From the NCBI GenBank assembly GCA_024304985.1, contig JAMWZC010000002.1:558001-622000 (forward strand): a stretch of 64,000 bases of DNA. Direction: 5' to 3'. Source of the stretch: Paracoccaceae bacterium (GTDB taxonomy: Bacteria > Pseudomonadota > Alphaproteobacteria > Rhodobacterales > Rhodobacteraceae). The notes below the pieces were generated by a model. That model did no database searches. It was not told the DNA's origin and saw only the letters and a list, made by a program, of their open reading frames with translations. The position numbers and the translations under genes are program-made. Of the stretch, positions 37,415 to 45,972 are shown piece by piece. Position 1 is the stretch's first letter. Every line of letters begins with the position of its first letter.

Positions 37415-37955
37415 GCCGCATCCCCACCACCGCCACCGCCCGATCCGCCAGCGCGCTTTGCCCCACGCTGTCCATCACGATCACCCCTTCGATCAGGGTC
37501 AGCAGGGTCGCGGCCACCGCCGCAGGCTCGTCTGTCCCCTCGGGCAATCGCCCCTCCAGCCAACCGGCAAATCCCGCCATGATCTCCTGCCCGGCCTCAC
37601 GATGCGCCGCGCTCCCGCCCGCCGCAGCCGACAGGATATCCAGCCAGACGCGGCCATACCCCGCCATCCCCGGATCACGCAGCAGCGCCACCACCTCGGC
37701 CAGACAGAGGGGCACGCTTACCGCCCGCCCCGGTGGCAAGGCCGCCTCCAGCCCCGCCACAAAACCACCCGCCAGATGATGCAGCAGCGCCCCGACAACC
37801 CCCTCCTTGCTGCCGAAGTGATAGATCAGCATCCGGTCACTCGTGCCCACCGCCTGCGCAAGGGGCCGCAGGCTGGCATGGGTCAGCCCATGGGTCAGCA
37901 CATGCTGCGCCATCCCGTCCAGCCATGCAGCCCTGCGATCATCCGACAGCGTCAT
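37407..37955 (-). CDS. TetR/AcrR family transcriptional regulator
   Basis: The 182-residue protein has an N-terminal TetR HTH ([41 protein letters not shown], residues about 18-58) and an unconserved ligand domain. Two tandem ATG codons occur (37958 and 37955); AGGAGG ends two bases before the first and five before the second, so 37955 is preferred. Operator-like palindromes TGTAGCN4GCTACA lie immediately upstream, which indicates autorepression and control of the divergent membrane protein gene at 38059. Its ligand is unknown. Confidence 0.92.
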   Translation of the reverse strand: MTLSDDRRAAWLDGMAQHVLTHGLTHASLRPLAQAVGTSDRMLIYHFGSKEGVVGALLHHLAGGFVAGLEAALPPGRAVSVPLCLAEVVALLRDPGMAGYGRVWLDILSAAAGGSAAHREAGQEIMAGFAGWLEGRLPEGTDEPAAVAATLLTLIEGVIVMDSVGQSALADRAVAVVGMRLS

Positions 37956-37965
37956 CATCCCCTCC

Positions 37966-38031
37966 TGTAGCAACCGCTACATTTTTCTTGTAGCGCGCGC
38001 TACATTCGCTTAGATTGAAGCAGATGCTACA
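37966..38031. promoter_or_regulatory. TetR operator array, three TGTAGCN4GCTACA sites
   Basis: Site 1 is TGTAGCAACCGCTACA (37966-37981), site 2 the perfect palindrome TGTAGCGCGCGCTACA (37989-38004), and site 3 TGAAGCAGATGCTACA (38016-38031) with one arm mismatch. Centres are 23 and 27 bases apart. Site 1 abuts the tetR ribosome-binding site; site 3 is 28 bases from the start of the divergent gene. The arrangement is what a TetR regulator controlling both sides would need. Confidence 0.8.
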
Positions 38032-38058
38032 CCGCCCCCCGCCCCAAGGAAACCGCCC

Positions 38059-38457
38059 ATGACCCTGTTCGACATCCTGCCCGTCCTCGCGGGTCTCGCC
38101 ACCGTCGCCGCCGTGCTGACCTACGCGCACCGCCCCCGCACGCTCGGCCCGCAGGCATGGATCGCCACCGCCACCCTCTGCGCCGCCTTCGCCGGATGGA
38201 GCCTTTATGCCATCGCCACCGGCAGTCCCTTCGGCTTCTGGGCCGAACACACCCGCAACGCATGGGGCGTGCAGATCTGGTTCGATCTGCTGCTCGCCGC
38301 CGGTTGCGCGCTGGCCTTCATGATCCCCGAAGCACGGCGTCTGGGCATGCACCCCATGCACTGGACGGTCCTCGTGCTCTGCTCCGGCGCCATTGGCCTT
38401 CTGGCGATGCTGGCACGGATTCTCTACCTGCGACACGGGCAACCCCGCAGCCAGTGA
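38059..38457 (+). CDS. Small four-helix membrane protein, probable TetR-regulon target
   Basis: I do not recognise the family. The 132-residue protein has four hydrophobic stretches (about 5-23, 36-53, 72-90 and 103-122) with short loops (YAHRPRTLGPQAW, EHTRNAWGVQIW). CAAGGAAACCGCCC precedes the ATG. It lies divergently next to a TetR regulator with an operator array between them, so it is likely the regulator's direct target. TetR-regulated small membrane proteins often accompany efflux or lipid stress functions. No charged residues typical of an SMR exporter (a Glu in helix 1) are present. Confidence 0.8.
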   Translation: MTLFDILPVLAGLATVAAVLTYAHRPRTLGPQAWIATATLCAAFAGWSLYAIATGSPFGFWAEHTRNAWGVQIWFDLLLAAGCALAFMIPEARRLGMHPMHWTVLVLCSGAIGLLAMLARILYLRHGQPRSQ

Positions 38458-38570
38458 ACGCAGGAAAAATCCGTTGCGTCACCTGCTTATTCCGCAAAGC
38501 AAAACAGTATTCCACTGATTGACGGGTCTGGCCCAAGGCACTACCGTCCTGCCCAATTCGGGAGGATAGA

Positions 38571-40670
38571 ATGTCTGACACCACCGCCATCAATGACTGC
38601 ATCTCCATCGAACGGGTCGGCGACATCGCCTTGATCTGCATCGACAATCCGCCAGTCAACGCCACCGGACAGGCCGTCCGCCAAGGTCTGCAAGAGGCCA
38701 TCGAACATCTGAACACCCAAGCCACCGCCCGCGTCATCGCGATCTACGCCGCAGGGCGCACCTTCGTGGCAGGCGCCGATATCCGCGAATTCGGCAAGCC
38801 CTTCGTGCCCCCCGCGCTGCCCGATGTGTTCAACATCATCGAAGCCTCTGCCATCCCGGTGATCAGCGTCATGCACGGCACCGCCCTTGGCGGCGGGCTG
38901 GAACTTGGCCTCTCCACCCATGCCCGCGTAGGCATCGAAGGGCTGCGCGTCGGCCTGCCCGAAATCCTGCTGGGTCTTCTGCCCGGCGCTGGCGGCACGC
39001 AGCGCATGCCTCGCCTGACCGGTATCCCTTTCGCGCTGGACATGATCCTGTCGGGCCGTCAGGTTCCGGCCAAAGAAGCACTTGAGGCCGGGATCATCGA
39101 CCGGCTGGAAACAGGCGATCTCCGCGATGTGGCGCTGAAAGCCGCGCAGGAGGTGATCGACGGCACGCTGAAAACCCGTCGCACCGACCAGATCGCGACC
39201 ATCGCCGATCAGGTCGCGCTGGATCAGACCGCCGCCCATCTGCGGAAAACCCAAAGCCACCTCTTCTCGCCGCATAAATGCGTGGAAGCCGTGGCCGCCT
39301 CCACCTTGCCGCTGGCCGAGGGTCTGAAAATCGAACGCGCCGCCTTCATGGCCTGCATGGACACGCCGCAGCGCGCGGGCCTGATCCACGCCTTTTTCGG
39401 CGAACGCGCCGTCAGCAACATCCCCGAGGCGAAAGGCCCCTCCCGCGAGATCGCCCATGTCGGCGTGATCGGCGGCGGCACCATGGGCTCCGGCATCGCC
39501 ACCGCCTGCCTTCTGGCGGGGCTGCGCGTCACCTTGGTCGAAGTCGCGCAGGACGGTCTCGACCGTGGCATCTCCACGATCACCGCCAATCTCGACGGGG
39601 CCGTCAAACGCGGCAAGCTCAAGGCGGACAAGCGCGACGCGACGCTGGCCATGCTCACACCCTCGCTCGACATGGGCGCGCTGGGCGCGGTCGATCTGGT
39701 GATCGAGGCCGTTTTCGAGGATATGGGTGTCAAGAAAGACATCTTCACCAAGCTGGATGCGATCTGCAAACCCGGTGCGATCCTTGCGTCCAACACCTCC
39801 TATCTGGATATCAACGAAATCGCGGCTGTGACCGCGCGCCCGCAGGACGTGCTGGGCCTGCATTTCTTCAGCCCCGCCCATGTGATGCGCCTGCTGGAAA
39901 TCGTGGTGGCGGACAAGACCGCCCCCGATGTGGTCGCCAGTGGCTTCCAGCTTGCGAAAAAGCTGGGCAAGGTCGGCGTCCGCGCCGGCGTCTGCGACGG
40001 GTTCATCGGCAACCGTATCCTCGCCCATTACAGCAAAACCGCCGCCTATCTGGTCCTCGACGGGGCCACCCCGCAGCAGGTGGATACCGCGCTCGAAGGG
40101 TTCGGCTTCGCCATGGGCCCGCACAAGGTGGGCGATCTTGCCGGTCTCGACATCGGCTGGATGACCCGCAAACGCAAGGCCGCCACCCGCGACCCCAACG
40201 AACGTTACGCCGGAGCCGTGGCCGACCGCATCTGCGAGGCGGGCTGGTTCGGGCGCAAGACCGGCAAGGGCTACTACGTCTACGAGGGTAAGGAGATCAC
40301 ACCGAACCCCGCCGTGGACACCTTCATCGCCGAGGAACGCGCCAAAGCCAACATCACCCCGCGCACCTTCACCGATCAAGACATCGTGGACCGCTACATG
40401 ACCGCCATGATCGTCGAAGCCACCCGCGTGGTCGAAGACGGCACGGCCAAACGCCCGCTCGACGTGGATATGGTTTTCCTGTTCGGCTACGGCTTCCCCC
40501 GCCATCGCGGCGGCCCGCTGCACTATGCCGATACCATCGGCGCCGCCGCGCTGACCCAACGCATCAAGACCTACGCACAGGAAGATGCGACCTATTGGCA
40601 GGTTCCGGCCCTGCTTGAAAAGATGGCCACGCAAGGCACATCTTTCGCTGACATGAACAAGGAGGCCTGA
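38571..40670 (+). CDS. Bifunctional enoyl-CoA hydratase/3-hydroxyacyl-CoA dehydrogenase, PimF/FadJ-like
   Basis: The 699-residue fusion has an N-terminal crotonase domain (about 1-190; oxyanion-hole segment VAGADIREFG and GTALGGGLELGL, catalytic Glu in GLPEILLGLLPGAGGTQR) and a 3-hydroxyacyl-CoA dehydrogenase part (NAD motif VIGGGTMGSGIATACLLAG near 298, catalytic His in FFSPAHVMRLLEIV, then the C-terminal helical domains from about 480). It carries out hydration and oxidation in beta-oxidation. GGGAGGATAGA precedes the ATG. The two acyl-CoA dehydrogenase genes follow after two and three bases, the same order as pimF and pimC-pimD for dicarboxylate degradation. Confidence 0.93.
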   Translation: MSDTTAINDCISIERVGDIALICIDNPPVNATGQAVRQGLQEAIEHLNTQATARVIAIYAAGRTFVAGADIREFGKPFVPPALPDVFNIIEASAIPVISVMHGTALGGGLELGLSTHARVGIEGLRVGLPEILLGLLPGAGGTQRMPRLTGIPFALDMILSGRQVPAKEALEAGIIDRLETGDLRDVALKAAQEVIDGTLKTRRTDQIATIADQVALDQTAAHLRKTQSHLFSPHKCVEAVAASTLPLAEGLKIERAAFMACMDTPQRAGLIHAFFGERAVSNIPEAKGPSREIAHVGVIGGGTMGSGIATACLLAGLRVTLVEVAQDGLDRGISTITANLDGAVKRGKLKADKRDATLAMLTPSLDMGALGAVDLVIEAVFEDMGVKKDIFTKLDAICKPGAILASNTSYLDINEIAAVTARPQDVLGLHFFSPAHVMRLLEIVVADKTAPDVVASGFQLAKKLGKVGVRAGVCDGFIGNRILAHYSKTAAYLVLDGATPQQVDTALEGFGFAMGPHKVGDLAGLDIGWMTRKRKAATRDPNERYAGAVADRICEAGWFGRKTGKGYYVYEGKEITPNPAVDTFIAEERAKANITPRTFTDQDIVDRYMTAMIVEATRVVEDGTAKRPLDVDMVFLFGYGFPRHRGGPLHYADTIGAAALTQRIKTYAQEDATYWQVPALLEKMATQGTSFADMNKEA

Positions 40671-40672
40671 AG

Positions 40673-41860
40673 ATGGACCTGAGTTTCGCCCCCGAGGAAA
40701 TCGCCTTCCGCGATGAAGTGCGCGCCTATCTGGCCGAAAACCTGCCCAAACGCATTTCCGACGCGGTCCGCAACGGCGGCGAGCAGACCAAGGAGATGCT
40801 GGAGGAATGGCACGCCATCCTGAACCGCAAGGGCTGGCTCGCCACCACATGGGGCGTGGATTTCGGCGGTCCCGGCTGGACACCCGTGCAAAAGCATATC
40901 TTCGAAGAAGAATGCTGCCGCGCCTACGCCCCCCGCATCGTGCCCTTCGGCCTCAACATGCTGGGCCCGGTGCTGCAAGCCTTCGGCTCCAAGGAACAGC
41001 AGGACTATTACCTGCCCCGCATCCTCGACGGCACCGACTGGTGGTGTCAGGGCTATTCCGAACCGGGGGCAGGCTCCGACCTCGCCAGCCTGAAAACCCG
41101 CGCCGTGCGCGAGGGCGATCACTACATCATCAACGGCCAGAAGACATGGACCACGCTGGGCCAGCACGCCAACATGATCTTCTGCCTCTGCCGCACCGAT
41201 CCCGCCGCGAAACAGCAGGAAGGCATCAGCTTCATCCTCGTCGACCTTGCCACGCCGGGTATCGAGATGCGCCCCATCCGCCTGATCGAGGGCGGGCACG
41301 AGGTGAACGAGGTCTTCTTCACCGACGTCCGCGTTCCCGTCGCCAATCTGGTGGGCGAAGAAAACAAGGGCTGGACCATCGCCAAATTCCTGCTCACCCA
41401 TGAACGCACGGGCATCGCAGGTGTCGGCTTCTCGATGCAATCGCTGGAAGAGGTCAAAGCCCTCGCCAGAAAAATCCGCCGCGCAGGCCGCCCCCTGATC
41501 GAAGACCCGCTCTTCGCCGCCCGTATCGCGCAGGCCGAGATTGACCTCGAGGCGATGAAAATCACCAACCTGCGTATGCTCTTCAAGGCGCAGCAGCAGG
41601 GCGCACCCGGCCCCGAAACCTCGATCCTCAAGATCAAAGGCACCGTCATCCATCAGGAACTAAAGGACCTCGCCCGCCGCGCCCTTGGCCCCGTCGCCGC
41701 ACCCTTCCCCGGCTCCATGACGGACGGCAACATCATGTTTGGCCCCGAAGGCACCGCCAACAACGCCGCGCGCTATTTTAACAACCGCAAGACATCGATC
41801 TTCGGCGGTTCCAACGAGATTCAGCGCAATATCCTGACCAAAACCATGCTGGAGCTCTGA
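40673..41860 (+). CDS. Acyl-CoA dehydrogenase, large subunit of PimC type
   Basis: The 395-residue flavoprotein has the acyl-CoA dehydrogenase motifs CQGYSEPGAGSDLASL and GHYIINGQKTWTTLGQHA-like substrate loop and the C-terminal IFGGSNEIQRNIL. In classical enzymes the catalytic Glu sits in the YEGT motif there; here that position is Gly, so the base must come from elsewhere, as in the heteromeric FadE26/ChsE4-type dehydrogenases. This supports a two-subunit enzyme with the next gene. AGGAGGCCTGAAG precedes the ATG. Confidence 0.9.
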   Translation: MDLSFAPEEIAFRDEVRAYLAENLPKRISDAVRNGGEQTKEMLEEWHAILNRKGWLATTWGVDFGGPGWTPVQKHIFEEECCRAYAPRIVPFGLNMLGPVLQAFGSKEQQDYYLPRILDGTDWWCQGYSEPGAGSDLASLKTRAVREGDHYIINGQKTWTTLGQHANMIFCLCRTDPAAKQQEGISFILVDLATPGIEMRPIRLIEGGHEVNEVFFTDVRVPVANLVGEENKGWTIAKFLLTHERTGIAGVGFSMQSLEEVKALARKIRRAGRPLIEDPLFAARIAQAEIDLEAMKITNLRMLFKAQQQGAPGPETSILKIKGTVIHQELKDLARRALGPVAAPFPGSMTDGNIMFGPEGTANNAARYFNNRKTSIFGGSNEIQRNILTKTMLEL

Positions 41861-41863
41861 CCG

Positions 41864-42937
41864 ATGGATTTCAACCTCACCGAAGACCGCCGGATGCTCC
41901 AAGACAGCCTCAACCGCTATCTGGGCGACAAATACCCCGTCGATCACCGCAACAAGGTGGCCTATGCGCTGCCCTGCCATGATCCCGACAAATGGGCGGA
42001 AATGGCCGAACTGGGCGCGCTGTTCGCGCTGGCCCCCGAGGATGCTGGCGGGTTCGGCGGCACGGGTTTCGACATCATGGTGGTGTTTGAGGCTTTGGGC
42101 CGCGCCCTCAACCCCGAACCCCTGCTGGGCGCGGCCATGGCCAGCCGCCTCATGACCAAGATCGGTGCGGATCAAGAGGTGCTGTTGTCCGGTGCCACGA
42201 AATACGCCGTCGCCGTGGGCGAGGTGGAAGCCCCCTATGATCTGGACAGCATCACCTGCACTGCCACAGCCAAAGGCGCGGGCCATGTCCTGTCAGGCCG
42301 CAAATCCGCCGTCTATGGCGGCCAAGTCGCCGATGTGATCCTCGTCGCCGCCATGCTGGACGGCAAACCCGCGCTGTTCGAAGTGCAGGCAAGCGACGCC
42401 CAGATCGCAGGCTATCCGATGATGGATGGTGGCGGTGCCGCCGAGGTGCTGCTCGACGACACGCCCGCCAAGCTGCTGATGGCCGATGCCGCCGACGCCC
42501 TGACCGACGCGCTGAACGCAGGCACTCTGGCCCTCTGCGCCGAGGCCGTGGGTGCCATGGACGTGACCCATGCCACCACGCTGGACTACCTGCGCACGCG
42601 CAAGCAATTCGGTGTGCCCATCGGCAAGTTTCAGGTCCTGCAACACCGCGCCGTCGACATGCTGACCGAGATCGAGCAGTCCCGCTCCATCACCATCAAG
42701 GCCGCGTCCGAACTGGACGGCCCCGATGCCTCCCGCTTCGTGTCCATGGCGAAAAACCTGATAGGCCGCGCCGCGCGCCTTGTGGCGGAAGAGGCGATCC
42801 AGATGCATGGCGGCATCGCGATGACATGGGAATACCCCGTCTCGCATTACGCCAAACGTCTGGTGATGCTGGATGCGCAGCTTGGCGACACCGACTACCA
42901 CCTGTCGCGCGTGATGGCGGGGCTGAAGGCGGCGTGA
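41864..42937 (+). CDS. Acyl-CoA dehydrogenase, small subunit of PimD type
   Basis: The 357-residue homologue is shorter and divergent in the middle domain. It keeps the C-terminal helical part (YLRTRKQFGVPIGKFQVLQHRAVDM and EEAIQMHGGIAMTWEYPVSHYAKRL) but lacks the YEGT catalytic motif. It begins three bases after the large-subunit stop and both probably form an alpha2beta2 enzyme in which FAD is held between unlike subunits, as shown for mycobacterial FadE pairs. A strong terminator follows 24 bases after the stop. Confidence 0.88.
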   Translation: MDFNLTEDRRMLQDSLNRYLGDKYPVDHRNKVAYALPCHDPDKWAEMAELGALFALAPEDAGGFGGTGFDIMVVFEALGRALNPEPLLGAAMASRLMTKIGADQEVLLSGATKYAVAVGEVEAPYDLDSITCTATAKGAGHVLSGRKSAVYGGQVADVILVAAMLDGKPALFEVQASDAQIAGYPMMDGGGAAEVLLDDTPAKLLMADAADALTDALNAGTLALCAEAVGAMDVTHATTLDYLRTRKQFGVPIGKFQVLQHRAVDMLTEIEQSRSITIKAASELDGPDASRFVSMAKNLIGRAARLVAEEAIQMHGGIAMTWEYPVSHYAKRLVMLDAQLGDTDYHLSRVMAGLKAA

Positions 42938-42960
42938 ACGCTTTGATCCGCTGAAACACC

Positions 42961-42996
42961 AAAGGGCACCCCAGCAGGTGCCCTTTTTGTTTTTTG
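42961..42996 (+). terminator. Intrinsic terminator of the pimF-C-D-like operon
   Basis: AAAGGGCACC (42961-42970) pairs with GGTGCCCTTT (42977-42986) over ten bases with a six-base loop, followed by a T-rich run (TTTTTGTTTTTTG). Confidence 0.93.
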
Positions 42997-43202
42997 CGCT
43001 CCGCGCGGAATCAAGGTGCGCAGCACCGCCGCGCGATCGCCGACCCGCCCCCCGGGGCGGCGATTTGGCAACCGTTGCGACCAGAATGATCGTTCGATGA
43101 CCGGACAACCATAAACTGCCCCAAACAGCCGTCCCATCGCCACCCCGCGTGTCGGCGACCGCGCGTCTTGGTAGAGAGGTTGGATGAGAGCCGCTAGCGA
43201 GC

Positions 43203-43274
43203 CGTAGGGTGCGTGCTTGCACGCACCATTTGTAATTGCGGGCGGGAATGGTGCGTGCTTGCACGCACCCTACG
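43203..43274. repeat. Nested inverted repeat built on GGTGCGTGC/GCACGCACC
   Basis: Left arm 43203-43229 and right arm 43248-43274 are reverse complements over 27 bases (CGTAGGGTGCG... against ...CGCACCCTACG) apart from the two central bases of each arm. Each arm is also a hairpin: GGTGCGTGC, TT, GCACGCACC. The arms are separated by 18 bases. Because of this the DNA can fold as one long cruciform or as two short ones. The form resembles REP-like or miniature repeats found in many proteobacteria; no transposase is nearby. Confidence 0.85.
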
Positions 43275-43415
43275 TCTATCCCAAAGCCGCTGTCTGCGAA
43301 CGCGGGAGACCCCACGCACCGAAGGTCACCCCCCCGGTCCAAGCCCGCACCACACCACGAAACCGTTAAAAAATCCCTAACGCGACCCGCCAACCCATTG
43401 AAAACAAATAAACCG

Positions 43416-43437
43416 AAAAATGTCCCACGGTGGGACA
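43416..43437 (-). terminator. Intrinsic terminator of gcrA
   Basis: TGTCCCA (43421-43427) and TGGGACA (43431-43437) form a seven-base stem with a three-base loop. On the minus strand it is followed by TTTTTCGG. It starts just eight bases after the gcrA stop. Confidence 0.88.
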
Positions 43438-43444
43438 CTCGGAA

Positions 43445-44074
43445 TTACCGCTTGCGGTCACGGCGCGAGGACATGGGCTGGAACGCCACCCCCACATGCG
43501 CTTCACAGTAAGGCTTGCCCGCCTGCGTGGGCAGGCCGCAGAACCAGAAGTTTTCGGTCGCAGGATCGCCCACGGGCCATTTGCAGGTCCGCTCGGTCAG
43601 TTCCATCAGCGTCAGGCGGCGCGCCTTCTTTTCGATCTCGGATACCTTGGCCAAGGCTTCGGGGCTGATCTCATTGGCCGAAGGCTGCGGCGGCAAAGGC
43701 TGCCCCGCCGGAATGATCGCCTTGCGGGTATGGGGCACCGTGACCTGACGGGCCACGACATCCTCCTCCACGTCATCCTCAACCTCGACCTCATCCTCCA
43801 CCACCCGCGGCGCGGGCTTGGCGGCGGGACGGGCCTTCGCCTCGACCGGTTTGGGCGCGGGCTTGGGCTTGGCCTCGGGTTTGGGGGCCGCTGCGGGGGC
43901 CGCCGCCGCAGGGGCAGGGGCCGCACCAGCGCGGTTGGACAGACCCAGACGATGGACCTTGCCGATCACGGCATTGCGCGTGACGCCGCCAAGTTCCTTG
44001 GCGATCTGGCTGGCCGACTGGCCCTCGCCCCACATTTTCTTCAACAGCTCAACGCGCTCATCGGTCCAGGACAT
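43445..44074 (-). CDS. gcrA: Cell-cycle regulator GcrA
   Basis: The 209-residue protein starts MSWTDERVELLKKMWGEGQS and has the GcrA DNA-binding helices SASQIAKELGGVTRNAVIGKVHRLGLSNR. A long Ala/Pro/Lys-rich linker with acidic stretches (about 50-130) leads to the C-terminal sigma-interaction domain with Cys residues in CKWPVGDP, WFCGLPT and PYCEAH. GcrA binds the sigma70-RNA polymerase complex and stimulates promoters with methylated GANTC sites set by CcrM. AAGGAAAG precedes the ATG and an intrinsic terminator follows the stop. Confidence 0.96.
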   Translation of the reverse strand: MSWTDERVELLKKMWGEGQSASQIAKELGGVTRNAVIGKVHRLGLSNRAGAAPAPAAAAPAAAPKPEAKPKPAPKPVEAKARPAAKPAPRVVEDEVEVEDDVEEDVVARQVTVPHTRKAIIPAGQPLPPQPSANEISPEALAKVSEIEKKARRLTLMELTERTCKWPVGDPATENFWFCGLPTQAGKPYCEAHVGVAFQPMSSRRDRKR

Positions 44075-44243
44075 GGTCTTTCCTTACCCAAAAGGCGGCC
44101 CGCAATCTCCGGGGCCGCCCTGTCATCTTGTAGGTTCCTATTCTAAACAACCCTTGCCGAGTTACAAGGTGCCGAATCACATCCGCACCGGTTTGCAGGG
44201 GCCTGCCGCCACCGCATGGCCAGGAAAAACAGGAGAAGCCGAG

Positions 44244-45047
44244 ATGAGTCAGACACGCGACATGGGAAGCCGGCGCTTCGGACGGGTCAACTGGCTGGGC
44301 CTCTATACGCTGGCCTGGCGCGAGGTGATGCGCTTCGTTTCGGTCTGGACCCAGACGCTGCTGGCCCCGCTGGTGACCGCGGCGCTGTTTCTGGTGATCT
44401 TTTCCATCGCCATAGGCCCCACACGCGGCGACGTTCTGGGTGTGCCCTTCACCGCTTTCATCGCGCCGGGCATCCTGATGATGACGGTGATCCAGAACGC
44501 CTTCGCCAACACCTCGTCTTCCATCGTGATCTCGAAGGTGCAGGGCAATATCGTGGACACGCTGATGCCGCCCCTCTCGGCGGGTGAGCTGGTGCTGGGC
44601 TATCTGGCGGGCGGGATCGTGCGCGGGCTGGCAGTGGCGCTGGCGATCGGGCTGGGAATCCTGCTGGTGCTGGGAATCCCGATTGCCCATCCGCTGTGGG
44701 CGCTGATCTTCGTGCTGCTGGGATCGGCCATGATGGGCGCGGTCGGGATCGTGGCAGGGGTCTTTGCCAACAAGTTCGACCAGATGGCGGCAATCACCAA
44801 CTTCATCGTGACGCCTTTGGCCTTTCTGTCGGGCACGTTCTACTCCGTCGCGGCCCTGCCGCCCGTTCTCTATGAGATCACCCATGTGAACCCGGTCTTC
44901 TACCTGATCGACGGGGTGCGTTTCGGAGTGCTGGGAGTATCGGACAGCTCGCCCTGGCTGGGCCTGACGGTGTGCAGCGCCACGACATTGGTGATCAGCC
45001 TGATGGCGTGGTCGATGTTCCGCACTGGCTATCGTCTGAAGGCGTGA
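44244..45047 (+). CDS. ABC-2 type transporter permease
   Basis: The 267-residue membrane protein begins MSQTRDMGSRRFGRVNWLG and has six predicted helices with the ABC-2 features TLLAPLVTAALFLVIFSIAIG and NIVDTLMPPLSAGELVLGYL; the closing helices read PLAFLSGTFYSVAALP and THVNPVFYLIDGVRFGVLG. It resembles YadH-type exporter permeases. AGGAGAAGCCGAG precedes the ATG. No ATPase gene lies beside it, so the partner must be encoded elsewhere. It is divergent from gcrA. Confidence 0.9.
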   Translation: MSQTRDMGSRRFGRVNWLGLYTLAWREVMRFVSVWTQTLLAPLVTAALFLVIFSIAIGPTRGDVLGVPFTAFIAPGILMMTVIQNAFANTSSSIVISKVQGNIVDTLMPPLSAGELVLGYLAGGIVRGLAVALAIGLGILLVLGIPIAHPLWALIFVLLGSAMMGAVGIVAGVFANKFDQMAAITNFIVTPLAFLSGTFYSVAALPPVLYEITHVNPVFYLIDGVRFGVLGVSDSSPWLGLTVCSATTLVISLMAWSMFRTGYRLKA

Positions 45048-45051
45048 TCCG

Positions 45052-45972
45052 TCAGGGTGCCGCGCCCGAGGCGGGCGGCACAGGCGGGCGAGGCTTGCCC
45101 AGCCGCGCTTCGCGCCACGCAAGAAGGCCCGCGCCGGACAGGATCACCAGCGCGCCCATCCATGACACGGCATCGGGGCGGGTGCCGAAAACCACCGCAT
45201 CGTAGAGGGCCGCGAAGATCAGCGTGGCATAGCTGAAAGGCGCTACGAAACTGGCATCGGCCCGCGCCATGGCGTTGATGAAGAACACCTGCGCCGTGGC
45301 CATCAACGCGCCGATGGCGGCAAGCGCGACCCATTGGGCGGGCGTGGGCGGTGTCCAGACCGGGATCACGGCCAGACTGGCGATGACCACGCCGATGGCG
45401 TTGTTGACCAGCAGGATCTGGAACGGCGCCTCGCGCCCGGCGAGTTTCTTGATGAAGATCACCTCAAGCCCCATGGCAACAGCCGCGACCAGCGCCAGCA
45501 GAGCGGCAGGTTGAAAGCTGGCCGGGGTGGGGCGCAGCAGGATCAGCGCGCCTAGCAGGGCGATGCAGGCCGCGCTCCAGCGGATGCGCCCCACACGTTC
45601 ACCCAGAAGCGGGATCGCCAGCAGCATGGCAAAGACCGGGTTCAGAAAGCTGATCGCGGTGGCGTCGCCCATGGGGATGAAGGCGACGGCGGCGAACATC
45701 AGGGTGACGCCGCTCCAGCCGAAGAAAGTCCGCCCCAGATGCAGCCGCAGATCGGGGCGCTGGATGCGCGGGCGCAGCACCGCCGCCGCACTGGCAAACA
45801 GGGCAAAGGCAAAGATGAAGCGTCCGTGGCTGATCTGCAGGGGATGAAGCGGCGGACCCAGATGTCCCCCGCCGATAGCCTTGGCCAGCAGAGTGGTGCC
45901 CGCGATGAAAGCGGTAGCCGACAGCATCAGGGCGATGGCCAGCGGCGGGTTCAGGGGGCGGGCGACGAACAT
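45052..45972 (-). CDS. EamA/DMT family transporter
   Basis: The 306-residue protein has ten predicted helices in two EamA repeats (about 10-145 and 155-290), with WSGVTLMFAAVAFIPMGDATAISFLNPVFA-like helices typical of the drug/metabolite exporters related to RhaT and S-adenosylmethionine carriers. The ATG at 45972 starts MFVARPLNPPLAIALML; the ribosome-binding site is weak (GATGGG), so a slightly longer start within the upstream frame is possible. It converges with the ABC-2 permease with four bases between stops. Confidence 0.88.
   Translation of the reverse strand: MFVARPLNPPLAIALMLSATAFIAGTTLLAKAIGGGHLGPPLHPLQISHGRFIFAFALFASAAAVLRPRIQRPDLRLHLGRTFFGWSGVTLMFAAVAFIPMGDATAISFLNPVFAMLLAIPLLGERVGRIRWSAACIALLGALILLRPTPASFQPAALLALVAAVAMGLEVIFIKKLAGREAPFQILLVNNAIGVVIASLAVIPVWTPPTPAQWVALAAIGALMATAQVFFINAMARADASFVAPFSYATLIFAALYDAVVFGTRPDAVSWMGALVILSGAGLLAWREARLGKPRPPVPPASGAAP

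Larger units (their letters stand above)
42997..43444. other. Gene-free interval with repeat element between the acyl-CoA dehydrogenase and gcrA
   Basis: About 450 bases without a supported coding frame. The only structure I see is the long nested inverted repeat at 43203-43274 and the gcrA terminator at 43416-43437. The stretch 43000-43200 is GC-rich with no clear motif; 43375-43420 is AT-richer. Confidence 0.6.

Noticed and set aside
38541-40883. 780-codon minus-strand frame opposite the pimF-like gene
   Set aside because: Antisense shadow; the plus-strand protein has clear crotonase and dehydrogenase motifs.
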